From: an uncultured Pseudohongiella sp.
GTDB lineage: Bacteria; Pseudomonadota; Gammaproteobacteria; Pseudomonadales; Pseudohongiellaceae
DNA: 64,000 bases
Assembly (NCBI GenBank): GCA_902537815.1
Contig: CACBCS010000002.1
Coordinates: forward strand, 141,712-205,711
Direction of reading: 5' to 3'
A model generated the notes under the pieces. It had not been told where the DNA came from and did not search any database. It saw only the letters and a program-made list of their open reading frames with translations. Both the position numbers and the translations under genes were made by a program. This document shows, one piece after another, positions 51,403-59,177 of the stretch (positions within the stretch are counted from its first letter, which is position 1; every line of letters starts with the position of its first letter).

Positions 51403-51763
51403 GGTTACAGAGAACTATGTGGAACCATAAGGCATCAAATAGGACTCTAGGGGGTGACAAAAGGGGTGACAATTTAGTCGCCCTTGCGCCGCATGATTGT
51501 AGGGCGTAGAGGATACAGTATTAGCGGCGCTCGTTCATCGTATTCCGCTTCAATGCTGTATTCCCGTATTTCCCGACAAACCACTCAAGCTTGACTTGCC
51601 CGAATTTTGGTCCTGTTTAGCAGTCCACGCGGTTTAGCCGCCTAGATGATTGATATGGTTGAGATTGGATAGCGCCCCTGAATTCTCGGGCTTGGTCACA
51701 CCCCGAGCAGCGACACAGTCAACGCAGCGGCACAGACTCAGCCGCTATGCCTTCTTGTCGAGT
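51403..51763. other. Left end of element A, non-coding
   Basis: A 361-base region with the GGGTGACA pair and the left-end element (about 51503-51553) that recurs in elements B and C. No gene is supported. The promoter that now drives tRNA-Leu must lie here but is not clear. Confidence 0.6.
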
Positions 51764-52951
51764 TTAATTGACACCTGTGTTTGTTGGCTGCTCTATTCCG
51801 GCCGCGTCACGTTCTTCAGAGGACATTTGATTATTGGTCAATTCGTTTAGCGTGCGTTGAACGCCCTCTTTCTCTTCTTCACTCGAGTTTTCGATCCAAC
51901 TATCGGCAGCATCGCTCCACGCCAGTTTGTTATTATCCTTAGCAGCTGCGTTCAACTGCACTGCAATCTCATGGAATTTCAAGAACCTTGCTGATAAGCC
52001 CTCGTTTTCAAGCGCGAAGGGTGCATCTGCTATTAATGTTAGTCCTTCCAGCAAGGGAAGCGTCTCAGCAGATTCATCTCTGATACCCGCCATTATCGCT
52101 TTCTCGACTTCAGAGTCATCGAGCGTAGATCCAAATTGGCGAGAGGCATCTTTTGCTCTTTTGATCTGTTCTGTTTCTATGTCTGCTCGACTTTTTCCAG
52201 ACTCGTCGGTAGATGGTGTGGATGAATATGATAGATAGCCTCTAATCCCCTGCGTAAATTGGGCGAACATCACAGAAACGAACCGTATCTTGTCCACCAT
52301 TTCCTCATCTGCCATCCAACAAGGATTGGGAATAGCGATACCGGCAGTTTTAAAAGGAAGCCAGAAATTAAGGCCCGCAAATGGGCCGTTGGGAGACTCA
52401 ATAAACCAAACATGAAGCATGTGTAAGGTTTGGCCTGGTCCCGCAAATTGCGGATGGTCATGCCATGCTGCTAATCTGCTTTCAAAAGGTATTTCCTTGT
52501 CAGTGTTTACCTTGTCCATGAAAAGGTAAGCAACGCCAACAAGTTGATCCTCGCCATTGATATTAGCGAATAAAAGATTATTCGGCTTATCCACATCAAC
52601 ATCGTTATTCATGCTCAACTCGAGGCTAACATAGTGTTGCCCCATACCCGGTATTTCACCCAGCGCTGGTAGAAACCCTGCTGCCCTTGCGGCAGCCGGT
52701 GTGCTCAAGGAAGCAAGCGAGACCTCTAGATCCTTAATTTTGGATCTATCGTATGGAGGCAGGCCTTCCCAAGGTGGACTTGCGAGATTAGTGCAGTTAA
52801 CCGCTTGACCCAAATGCCCATGATGGCCTGAATGTGCTGAATCATGCATAGACGTATTGTGCTGATCTTGAGCGTTCACACTAACTGCACCAGTGCTCAA
52901 TGTGCTAAAGATCAAAGGTAACAAACGTGAAAACACTCTTCTACGAAACAT
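51764..52951 (-). CDS. Exported protein with His-rich N-terminus, unknown function (element A cargo)
   Basis: A 395-residue protein with a signal peptide (about residues 1-28, ending NAQ). A His-rich stretch (residues about 31-48: HNTSMHDSAHSGHHGH) follows, which could bind metal. The middle contains AAWHDHPQFAGPGQTLHMLHVWFIESPNGPFAG, rich in His and aromatic residues, and the C-terminal third is acidic and helical. I do not recognise a family. It lies 77 bases after the companion exported-protein gene on the same strand, so the two may form an operon. Confidence 0.7.
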   Translation of the reverse strand: MFRRRVFSRLLPLIFSTLSTGAVSVNAQDQHNTSMHDSAHSGHHGHLGQAVNCTNLASPPWEGLPPYDRSKIKDLEVSLASLSTPAAARAAGFLPALGEIPGMGQHYVSLELSMNNDVDVDKPNNLLFANINGEDQLVGVAYLFMDKVNTDKEIPFESRLAAWHDHPQFAGPGQTLHMLHVWFIESPNGPFAGLNFWLPFKTAGIAIPNPCWMADEEMVDKIRFVSVMFAQFTQGIRGYLSYSSTPSTDESGKSRADIETEQIKRAKDASRQFGSTLDDSEVEKAIMAGIRDESAETLPLLEGLTLIADAPFALENEGLSARFLKFHEIAVQLNAAAKDNNKLAWSDAADSWIENSSEEEKEGVQRTLNELTNNQMSSEERDAAGIEQPTNTGVN

Positions 52952-53028
52952 ATAAGCGAACCCCCAGTATCAAATTATTGTGTCTCGATTTCTTCAAACA
53001 GTTCTTATTCGGCTGAAATATCAGGACT

Positions 53029-53721
53029 TTATTTAAAGGTTGCGATTGTAGTCCCCGTAAAACTTGAAACAAGAGTACTTGTAGCGTCCGGGTTTGAGTT
53101 CAGGTTATTCGCGAACTGAACCATATCCTCATTACTTTCAAAAGCGGCGAGCGCAGACCAAGACTCAAAGAACATCACATAGTGCATCTTAGTGGTACCA
53201 CCATAAGATTCCTGATATCCCTCAATCCGAGCGCCATAGCTTTCATGAAGAGTCTCTGAACCTTTAAAACCTGCGATGAGTTGGGGAGTAGTGCCCCGAT
53301 CCGGTTCCCATATGTAAACCGCAAAGACGGGTTCGTCACCGAAATCTGCTGCCATGATGGTGGGGTCAAGATTTGTGCCACGAATTGATTCAACAAGTTC
53401 AGCGGGAGGATTCGCAACATACTCAGCGTATAGTTCTAGGAAGTCAGCGCTTGTCGACGCTTCATCCTTTAACCGGCCCCAAGAAGCAACATCGTCATAT
53501 CTCATGACGTAATCAAGTTGCTGAGTTGTCCCAATGTTCAATCGGTTTATCTGAACGGAAATTCCCAGCCCGTTATGGATAGCAGCGGATCTTTCGAACA
53601 GGGCTAAGGTCTCAACGTCTTTACCAGGATAGACCTTCCATCTGTATACTTCGACGACTTCCGCAAATACCGCTGAAGAAATTGAAGACATAAATACTAT
53701 AGCCATGAGTGCTCTTAACAT
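53029..53721 (-). CDS. Exported protein, possibly tandem ferredoxin-like/ABM fold (element A cargo)
   Basis: A 230-residue protein with a signal peptide (residues 1-20, ending VFA) and AAAGGA eight bases before ATG 53721. The pattern VEVYRWKVYPGKDVETLALFERSAAIHN early and MHYVMFFESWSALAAFESNEDMVQFAN late looks like two dimeric alpha/beta-barrel repeats, seen in small monooxygenase-like and stress-associated proteins. That fold assignment is an inference from pattern only. No catalytic residues are recognised. First gene of the element A cargo pair. Confidence 0.7.
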   Translation of the reverse strand: MLRALMAIVFMSSISSAVFAEVVEVYRWKVYPGKDVETLALFERSAAIHNGLGISVQINRLNIGTTQQLDYVMRYDDVASWGRLKDEASTSADFLELYAEYVANPPAELVESIRGTNLDPTIMAADFGDEPVFAVYIWEPDRGTTPQLIAGFKGSETLHESYGARIEGYQESYGGTTKMHYVMFFESWSALAAFESNEDMVQFANNLNSNPDATSTLVSSFTGTTIATFK

Positions 53722-53957
53722 CAGATATTTCCTTTAATGATTAAAAACTGTCAGACAAAGGAACCATATTTTGCTCTCTATTTAAACAACTATGTTAGCG
53801 ACGCTGAGAGAGATTTTTTGAGCCGTAAAACCCGACCTAAGATGGTGCTAAAAAGTTAAAGACGAGAATGTGATGAGCATTTTTAGGGCAAGTAAAACTT
53901 GGATTTACTTTGGGCGCCTTGATCTCGAAGAACTTTTCATGCCAATGGACTTATTAG

Positions 53958-54047
53958 CTCTACCACTTACAAGGGAGTACCTTTGAGGCAGTAAGTAGGA
54001 CGCTAAAGGGTGACAATGGGGGTGACAGTCTAGCCACAGCCCACTAA
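53958..54047 (+). pseudogene. Tyrosine recombinase C-terminal remnant (element A)
   Basis: After a stop at 53955 the frame reads LYHLQGSTFEAVSRTLKG and ends at TAA 54045-54047. This matches the last residues of tRNA-targeting integrases (compare YAYLRGQHFEAVTRSL in the element B remnant). Everything upstream of the tyrosine motif is lost. Its end lies 18 bases from the att copy at 54065, the usual int-att arrangement. Confidence 0.7.
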
Positions 54048-54064
54048 ATACGCGGATTTACTCC

Positions 54065-54120
54065 GGATTTTAAGTCCCTTGTGTCTACCAATTTCACCAC
54101 CTGGGCTCAGTATTTATGCG
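54065..54120. repeat. att repeat 2, displaced tRNA-Leu 5' half
   Basis: 54065-54106 is identical to the anticodon stem through the 5' end of tRNA-Leu (51347-51388). The identity runs on to 54120 with one mismatch. It lacks a 3' half and is not a functional tRNA. It is both the right end of element A and the left end of element B. Confidence 0.9.
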
Positions 54121-54410
54121 TTCTGTAGCGAGGCAAATGGAATTATAAGGGGTTATTTGGGGTTAAATGGGTGTAAAAGTCCCCCACTAATTTTGTTTGC
54201 TGCCGCATAATTGCAGGGTGCCGAGGATACAGGATTTACGGCGGTCGTTCATCCCTATACCGCCCAATTGACCACCGAACCCCTTACATCGCCTGAATAC
54301 TAAATTTAACCTTTGTTATTCCTACCAATAAAACGGGGTTACGCGTTCGCGTACTGTCAAGAATATTTTCACACGCCCGCGTGGCCTCCATGTACTCGAG
54401 GCCTACTTGA

Positions 54411-54794
54411 TTAGAAGACTTTAAGTCCCTGTAAAACCGTTCCGGCAGAATATGTGCACACGAGTGCTGCCGTGACAGGCTCGCAGTAGTCAATTGTGAT
54501 TTCAACGATGCTGGGGGAAATAAAAGTAACTGAAAGTCGAATGTCGACTCCTACGATTGATGTTACCCCAGAAGCAATCAAAACATTACCATCGACCACT
54601 CCAACGTATGGCTCCCACAACTCGCCGGTTAGCAGAATGATTACAACCTCTTCACCTTTGACCTGAACGGTAGCGTAGGCAGGCTGCTCAGGAACCAACA
54701 AGTTATAAATCCCATCAAATATTGAATCTTGTGCAACCAGTCGTATGGGAAGAGATATCAATATTAACATCGAAGTAGCATTACTTTTTTTCAC
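54411..54794 (-). CDS. Short exported protein, unknown function (element B cargo)
   Basis: A 127-residue protein from GTG 54794, which has AAGGA six bases upstream; a longer in-frame ATG lacks such a site. It begins with a basic/hydrophobic signal (KKSNATSMLILISLPIRLVAQ), then a beta-rich domain (TVQVKGEEVVIILLTGELWEPYVG) with two Cys near the C-terminus that could form a disulfide. No family recognised. It lies 60 bases after the GST-like gene on the same strand. Confidence 0.65.
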   Translation of the reverse strand: MKKSNATSMLILISLPIRLVAQDSIFDGIYNLLVPEQPAYATVQVKGEEVVIILLTGELWEPYVGVVDGNVLIASGVTSIVGVDIRLSVTFISPSIVEITIDYCEPVTAALVCTYSAGTVLQGLKVF

Positions 54795-54854
54795 TAGGTT
54801 CCTTTTTTTACTTTTTGTGCGTTCAGAAGCGCAGAACAAGAAGTGCGCTCACGA

Positions 54855-55703
54855 TTAATAATTGCGTTTCGGTACTAATGCAAGAGCACATATGGAAAGC
54901 AATGTAATTGGTAGTAGCAACAGCATAAACAGCGCACCAAACCAATAAGTCACCCTTTCCACAAGGCCAGATCGTAGCGCAGCAGGCGCCTCTGTTCCGA
55001 AATGCTGACCCGAATACAGATGTTTATAGTCTGCAAAATGCTCTTGCATACGAGTAATCCATTTTCTGTATTGAGGTAGCGCGGGATCCGACTGTATGGT
55101 TTCTATCAAGGGGGCGTAGGGAATACTGCAATGACACTGCACTATTCCGAAAAGCTGCAGATCTACGGCATTTGGCGTAATGCCGCCAAGATACGGACTG
55201 TCGGTTTCTGACAAGCGTCGCTCCCAGGGGAGGAATTGGTCAGCAAAACTGTCCGGATCACGTCGTCTGCCAGTTAAAATAAGAAAGCTTATCAGGGTAA
55301 AAAAATAATAAGTTATGAAGGGCCGCAAAAAGCTGTGTAGTACCCGCACTAAGAGTGAAGGATGGTCATATTTGTTCAAGCTAAAACCATGGAAGAACGC
55401 AATCGGATTATCCACACGATGTAGTACACCATTCCAAGTTCTAAATATGGCCACCTTGTCGGCTTTATCGATGCCTTCATAACCAAGCAACTTAAGGATC
55501 TCCTCGGAATCCAGTTTCCACGACCCCTTATTGATCTTTGCGGCGGGCATCATCAAGCCCGAGCTTACTAAAGACGATAGTGAAGGTATAGGTTGTATCG
55601 CGTGTGGAATTTTTTTTTCGTGCAAACCCAGTAGTACCGCCTGGACCCAAGGAGAATGAAGAACGCCATAAACGCTAACCTGCTCTATATTATCCTGGAT
55701 CAT
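54855..55703 (-). CDS. Membrane-anchored glutathione S-transferase-like protein (element B cargo)
   Basis: A 282-residue protein. The N-terminal 80 residues have a GST/thioredoxin-like pattern (VSVYGVLHSPWVQAVLLGL, then PAAKINKGSWKLDSEEILKLL). A helical domain follows with PYLGGITPNAVDLQLFGIV, a usual GST C-terminal motif. Unusually there is a hydrophobic stretch near residues 130-145 and another at the C-terminus (about 255-275) that should anchor it to the membrane. Glutathione use is inferred from fold only. Its promoter would lie beside the integrase remnant. Confidence 0.7.
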   Translation of the reverse strand: MIQDNIEQVSVYGVLHSPWVQAVLLGLHEKKIPHAIQPIPSLSSLVSSGLMMPAAKINKGSWKLDSEEILKLLGYEGIDKADKVAIFRTWNGVLHRVDNPIAFFHGFSLNKYDHPSLLVRVLHSFLRPFITYYFFTLISFLILTGRRRDPDSFADQFLPWERRLSETDSPYLGGITPNAVDLQLFGIVQCHCSIPYAPLIETIQSDPALPQYRKWITRMQEHFADYKHLYSGQHFGTEAPAALRSGLVERVTYWFGALFMLLLLPITLLSICALALVPKRNY

Positions 55704-55857
55704 CTTTGATTGGCCCCTTGGCTGCGGTTGCGCTGATAGAATAAATCAGGTCAAAGTAGCGAAAATTTAGTGAAAGCGCAGCCAGATTAAAGTACTTTGA
55801 CACATCGACTGGCCCTGTTCTTTCTAGTCCAAAATCGAAAGGATCTGTGAACTTCTG

Positions 55858-56208
55858 TTGAACGAAGCCAAAAGCAAAAAACCTCGACCGGCGTCACTTA
55901 TTGAGCAGCTACAGGTCAATTTGACTTTACCCAAATCAAGCTCCCTGCATCAGATTAGGCGTGGATTTGAGAAAGCGCGAGAGAAAATGGGCATTGAGCA
56001 TGTCCGCCTCCACGACTTGCGGCAAACGTTTGCGAGTTGGACAGCTAGCAACCCTTAAATACCACTTACCACACTGCGTGTCTTACTAGTACACAGTAGT
56101 TTGGCGGTAACCGGTAATTATGCGTATCTGCGGGGACAGCACTTTGAGGCGGTAACTAGGAGCCTGAGTCCCCCCATTAATCCCCCCACTACGCTTGTAA
56201 CCCACTAA
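55858..56208 (+). pseudogene. Tyrosine recombinase C-terminal half with in-frame stop (element B)
   Basis: The frame reads SLHQIRRGFEKAREKMG, then HDLRQTFASW (box II His and Arg). A single TAA at 56056-56058 interrupts it, and the same frame continues IPLTTLRVLLVHSSLAVTGNYAYL with the nucleophile-Tyr region, to TAA 56206-56208. The HSS box shows Val for the conserved Gly before His. The N-terminal two thirds are absent. The gene ends 18 bases before att copy 3, so it belongs to element B. Confidence 0.85.
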
Positions 56209-56225
56209 ATACGTGGAGTGGCGCA

Positions 56226-56267
56226 GGGTTTTAAGTCCCTTGAGTCTACCAATTTCACCACCTGGGC
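56226..56267. repeat. att repeat 3, oldest displaced tRNA-Leu 5' half
   Basis: A diverged copy of the tRNA-Leu 5' half (one base missing after GGG, one T to A). It lies 20 bases before tRNA-Cys, so it marks the ancestral leuZ 5' end in the cysT-leuZ operon. Its divergence fits loss of selection after the first insertion. Confidence 0.85.
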
Positions 56268-56287
56268 GGAGTCTGGGAGCCAGAAAA

Positions 56288-56361
56288 TGGAGGCTGGAGT
56301 CGGAATCGAACCGGCGTACACGGAGTTGCAGTCCGCTGCATAACCACTCTGCCATCCAGCC
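56288..56361 (-). tRNA. cysT: tRNA-Cys(GCA)
   Basis: Minus-strand tRNA of 74 bases: acceptor GGCTGGA/TCCAGCC, anticodon loop CTGCAAC with GCA, T-arm GCCGG-TTCGATT-CCGAC with one mismatch-like pair, discriminator T and CCA encoded (56288-56290). In E. coli it lies between glyW and leuZ; here both neighbours have been pushed away by insertions. Confidence 0.96.
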
Positions 56362-56681
56362 AATGTTCAGGCTTGTCTAAGCGCCCCTTTGTGGGAACGG
56401 TATCAACAAGTGTTCAGGAGTAGGTAAAACGCGAAAGCAGTCCTTACTATCACTTTACCCGCGGAGTCCCGGACCCTTGAATACCGCCCCCAAAGGAGCG
56501 CGGATTATACCTGAGATTACTCGGCGCAGCATAGGTTTAGCCACAACACGAAAATAGCGACTGGCAGTAGATCGATAAATCCCGAGCACGGCAGTGAAGT
56601 ACAAACGTCAGAGGCACCAACCACAGTAGATGCCCCTTCTGGGTATGCTCAAAAGTCGGGTCAGATGGGACAATCAAGGAT
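56362..56681. other. Former glyW-cysT spacer
   Basis: 320 bases between tRNA-Cys and the displaced glyW 3' end. No gene is supported. This is the DNA that should have lain downstream of glyW before element C inserted. Confidence 0.5.
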
Positions 56682-56712
56682 TTGGAGCGGGAAACGAGAT
56701 TCGGACTCGCGA
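56682..56712. repeat. Displaced tRNA-Gly 3' end, att copy of element C
   Basis: 31 bases matching 58303-58333 with one A/G difference, covering the CCA end, acceptor strand and T-arm of tRNA-Gly. After 56712 the two sequences diverge. It is the distal att copy left when element C entered the 3' end of glyW. Confidence 0.9.
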
Positions 56713-57257
56713 TAAGCCATGGATAGCCTTTTTTGATTTTTTATGATCCCAATCTAAGTTATTGAACTACAATTTTATTTTCGACAATGCGGTTCCTTGA
56801 GCATCAAAAGAAATCACCGAAGCTAGAACAAATGTTCCGCAGATTAGCGTCGGTCTTTCATCCCAATAACGCCCGGTAGACCACCAAAGCCTGTGGCTCC
56901 GAGGTTGGTTCTATGCAGTAGTCAACGCTGTTGTGCAGCGTTTCTCTTTGCCCCTAGCATGTTCCAACGAATCTCCTCCATCACCGGACTAGCAACCTGC
57001 GTAACGCCAACCGGAGCCAAGTTTAGCGCCGGAACTGCGACCGGGTCCTGCAGGAGTTCTGCGGTTGCTAGTGAAGTGGCCTATAAGTCTGCCCTATAAA
57101 ATTGAGCACCCAGCGCACGATAGGGCGTGTAAGCGGAATTGTTAAACACCCCGCACGCAAAATAAATCCCATAAAATCAACCGCACCTTCATCCGCTAAC
57201 TGTGGCAAACTAATGGCCTAGATCTTTGATTTATACATTACCAATATAGGAAGAGCG
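56713..57257. other. Left part of element C, non-coding
   Basis: 545 bases without a supported gene. It holds the shared left-end sequence (56839-56890). A 68-codon plus-strand frame at 56893-57099 has no ribosome site and an odd composition, so I do not call it. The peroxiredoxin promoter is expected near 57190-57245 (a TTATACATTACC stretch at about 57232) but is not clear. Confidence 0.5.
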
Positions 57258-57920
57258 ATGACACTTAAACTAAACGAGGAAGCTCCTAACTTTACGGCAA
57301 ACTCAACTCACGGCGAAATTGATTTCCATAATTGGATCAGCGACAGCTGGGCCATCCTGTTTTCACATCCTAAAGACTTTACCCCTGTGTGCACTACGGA
57401 ACTCGGTCAGGTGGCAAACATGGAGCAAGAATTCGTCAAGAGAAATTGTAAGGTTATTGGACTTAGTGTGGATTCAGTGGAGAGCCATGTCTCATGGGAA
57501 AAAGATATCGAAGAAACCCAGGGTGCCCGAGTTAGTTTTCCGATGATCGGTGATACCGACCTCGCCGTGTCTAAACTTTACAATATGTTGCCTGCTGACG
57601 AGTGCGGTACATCAGAAGGCAGAACAGCAGCCAACAACTCGACAGTGCGTTCAGTATTCATTCTGGGTCCAGACAAAAAAATTAAACTTATGCTCACCTA
57701 CCCTATGACAACGGGGCGAAACTTCGATGAAATCCTTAGAGTCCTCGACTCGATGCAGCTTACATCTACCCACAAAGTAGCAACTCCTGCTAACTGGAAA
57801 GATGGTGATGACGTGATAATCGTACCTAGTGTTACTGATGAGGAAGCAAAGGAGAGTTTTCCTGACGGATGGGAAACTCTTAAGCCATATTTACGTGTTG
57901 TGAAGCAACCTAAGGAATAG
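57258..57920 (+). CDS. 1-Cys peroxiredoxin, Prx6 family (element C cargo)
   Basis: A 220-residue peroxidase with peroxidatic Cys45 in FTPVCTTELG, HPKDFTPVCT, Prx6-type SVDSVESHVSW and a C-terminal domain with DGDDVIIVPSVTDEEAKESFP. It reduces hydrogen peroxide and alkyl hydroperoxides. Length and order match bacterial Prx6. AGGAAGAGCG precedes the ATG. It is the only recognisable complete gene in element C, so it would be oxidative-stress cargo. Confidence 0.93.
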   Translation: MTLKLNEEAPNFTANSTHGEIDFHNWISDSWAILFSHPKDFTPVCTTELGQVANMEQEFVKRNCKVIGLSVDSVESHVSWEKDIEETQGARVSFPMIGDTDLAVSKLYNMLPADECGTSEGRTAANNSTVRSVFILGPDKKIKLMLTYPMTTGRNFDEILRVLDSMQLTSTHKVATPANWKDGDDVIIVPSVTDEEAKESFPDGWETLKPYLRVVKQPKE

Positions 57921-58052
57921 TTTCGTTACACACTTGGATCAGCGATCGGCAAATCTGCGGCCAGACCAATCGCAGTTAGTGAGAGTTGGGCGGATTGCGC
58001 AGTGTAGACGAACCTACTTTTTGCTTCGATCTCGAGCAAGCAAAAAAGGCAG

Positions 58053-58232
58053 ATGAAGACGCCTAGGCACACCCGTGCGACTGAGTTGTTATCTGTTGGA
58101 GTGAAGCCTGTAAAGGCTGCTAGACAACCAGGGCACGATAAAGAAACCTCCCTTAAAACTTACGCGGATTATATGCCCGACTACGATGAAGGATCAGACG
58201 ATTTATTGGAGTCTGCGTTTGCCGCGCTATAG
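58053..58232 (+). pseudogene. Tyrosine recombinase C-terminal stub (element C)
   Basis: A 59-codon frame beginning MKTPRHTRATELLSVGVKP, with the box II Arg-His-Thr, GHDKETSLKTYADYMP (box III His and the nucleophile Tyr region) and TAG at 58230-58232. It is short enough to be missed by length filters. Everything N-terminal is missing. It ends 71 bases before the intact tRNA-Gly 3' end, as integrases of tRNA islands do. Confidence 0.8.
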
Positions 58233-58303
58233 CTAACGGTGTCACGAAACGCTAATTTTGCAGTTTTACAGAAGCTAGGTTATTGATTTATAAGGATATA
58301 TAT

Positions 58304-58379
<76 letters not shown>

Positions 58380-58459
58380 TTGTATAGATAGTCTTCGGGC
58401 ATTCCGGCCTGACAGGCCATGAGCTTGCAGACACTAACAGACGCCCCGACGAGCCGCAT

Positions 58460-58487
58460 ATTCTAATGCGCTTGCCTTTGGAGTCAA
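58460..58487 (-). promoter_or_regulatory. Promoter of the glyW tRNA transcript
   Basis: On the minus strand, TTGACT (58482-58487) and TAGAAT (58460-58465) are separated by 16 bases, then a GC-rich stretch leads into tRNA-Gly about 80 bases on. This is a strong sigma-70 match placed as in the E. coli glyW-cysT-leuZ operon. Confidence 0.75.
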
Positions 58488-58546
58488 GCACTTAGTTCAC
58501 ATGCATAGCATTTCCAATCTACAGGGAGTTGCCTCAGGACGCGCCA

Positions 58547-59092
58547 TTAACTGCCTGACAGAGAACGCATCGCTGCCTTGAAATACAGATAGGCCGAATA
58601 TAAACCAAGCAGCGCCGCAAGGTAGATCATAGCCAGCCCCAGCCAGATTAAGTAGTCGGGAGAAGATTCCGTGACAAGTATCAGCACAATAATTGCCAGC
58701 ATCTGTACCGTGGTTTTGAGTTTACCTGAATAGGCAACAGCGACGACATCACGCTTCCCTCTTGCTGCCATCCACTCTCTGAGCGCAGAAATAACGATTT
58801 CTCTCGACACGATGAGCATCGCCGGAAGGAGCAGAACTGGAAATTGCGTTGACAGCATGATGAGGACCGCTGAAACCAGCAGCTTGTCGGCCACCGGATC
58901 GAGGAATGCCCCAAGATCTGTCGCAATATCCAGGCGTCTGGCGAGGTAGCCATCAAGCCAGTCGCTCAGGCTGGCCAGTGTAAACAGCGCTGCTGCAGCA
59001 ACATTTGAAAACACCCAGTCAGAATAGTAGCTCCCGACAACCATCGGGATCAGCAGCAACCGAAAACTGGTAATGGCATTAGCCAGGTTCAT
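58547..59092 (-). CDS. pgsA: CDP-diacylglycerol-glycerol-3-phosphate 3-phosphatidyltransferase
   Basis: Makes phosphatidylglycerol phosphate, the step toward phosphatidylglycerol. A 181-residue membrane protein with the CDP-alcohol phosphotransferase motif split over SDWLDGYLARRLDIATDLGAFLDPVADK (D..DG..AR...G..D..D), and several membrane helices. ATG 59092 is the start. It follows uvrC, as in most gammaproteobacteria, and precedes the tRNA cluster. Confidence 0.96.
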   Translation of the reverse strand: MNLANAITSFRLLLIPMVVGSYYSDWVFSNVAAAALFTLASLSDWLDGYLARRLDIATDLGAFLDPVADKLLVSAVLIMLSTQFPVLLLPAMLIVSREIVISALREWMAARGKRDVVAVAYSGKLKTTVQMLAIIVLILVTESSPDYLIWLGLAMIYLAALLGLYSAYLYFKAAMRSLSGS

Positions 59093-59177
59093 GCTTCATC
59101 CTGAACGTAAAGATAATCAGGCCCAGCGGCCGGCGCTCATGTTAACCGGTTTTCCACCATAACAGGAAAAGTTCAGC

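Larger units (their letters stand above)
51389..54064. mobile_element. Integrated element A in leuZ
   Basis: Bounded by the intact tRNA-Leu and the first displaced tRNA 5' half. Both ends carry a pair of GGGTGACA motifs with the same 12-base period: 51452/51464 at the left and 54008/54020 at the right. The right pair lies inside the coding remnant of a tyrosine recombinase C-terminus. Cargo is two exported proteins on the minus strand. The integrase is mostly deleted, so the element is no longer autonomous. Confidence 0.8.
54107..56225. mobile_element. Integrated element B in leuZ, tandem to A
   Basis: Lies between the second and third tRNA-Leu 5'-half copies. Its ends carry their own repeat, GTCCCCCACTAAT at 54179-54191 and GTCCCCCCATTAAT at 56168-56181, different from the GGGTGACA of element A. 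Left-end sequence is diverged but alignable with element A. It carries two minus-strand cargo genes and an integrase pseudogene ending just before the right att copy. A and B look like two related insertions at one site. Confidence 0.8.
56713..58302. mobile_element. Integrated element C in glyW
   Basis: A 1.6-kb insertion between the displaced and intact glyW 3' ends. Near its ends CTAAGTTATTGA (56754-56765) and CTAGGTTATTGA (58275-58286) form a direct repeat with one mismatch, possible arm sites. It carries a peroxiredoxin gene and a tyrosine recombinase stub next to the att copy. A left-end sequence near 56839-56890 resembles those of elements A and B even though the target tRNA differs. 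Confidence 0.8.

Noticed and set aside
54065..54106. A second tRNA-Leu gene
   Set aside because: Only the 5' half through the anticodon stem is present; no variable arm, T-arm or acceptor 3' strand follows.
56893..57099. A 68-codon frame in element C
   Set aside because: No ribosome site, Cys/Ser-rich translation and no similarity to element cargo; likely chance.
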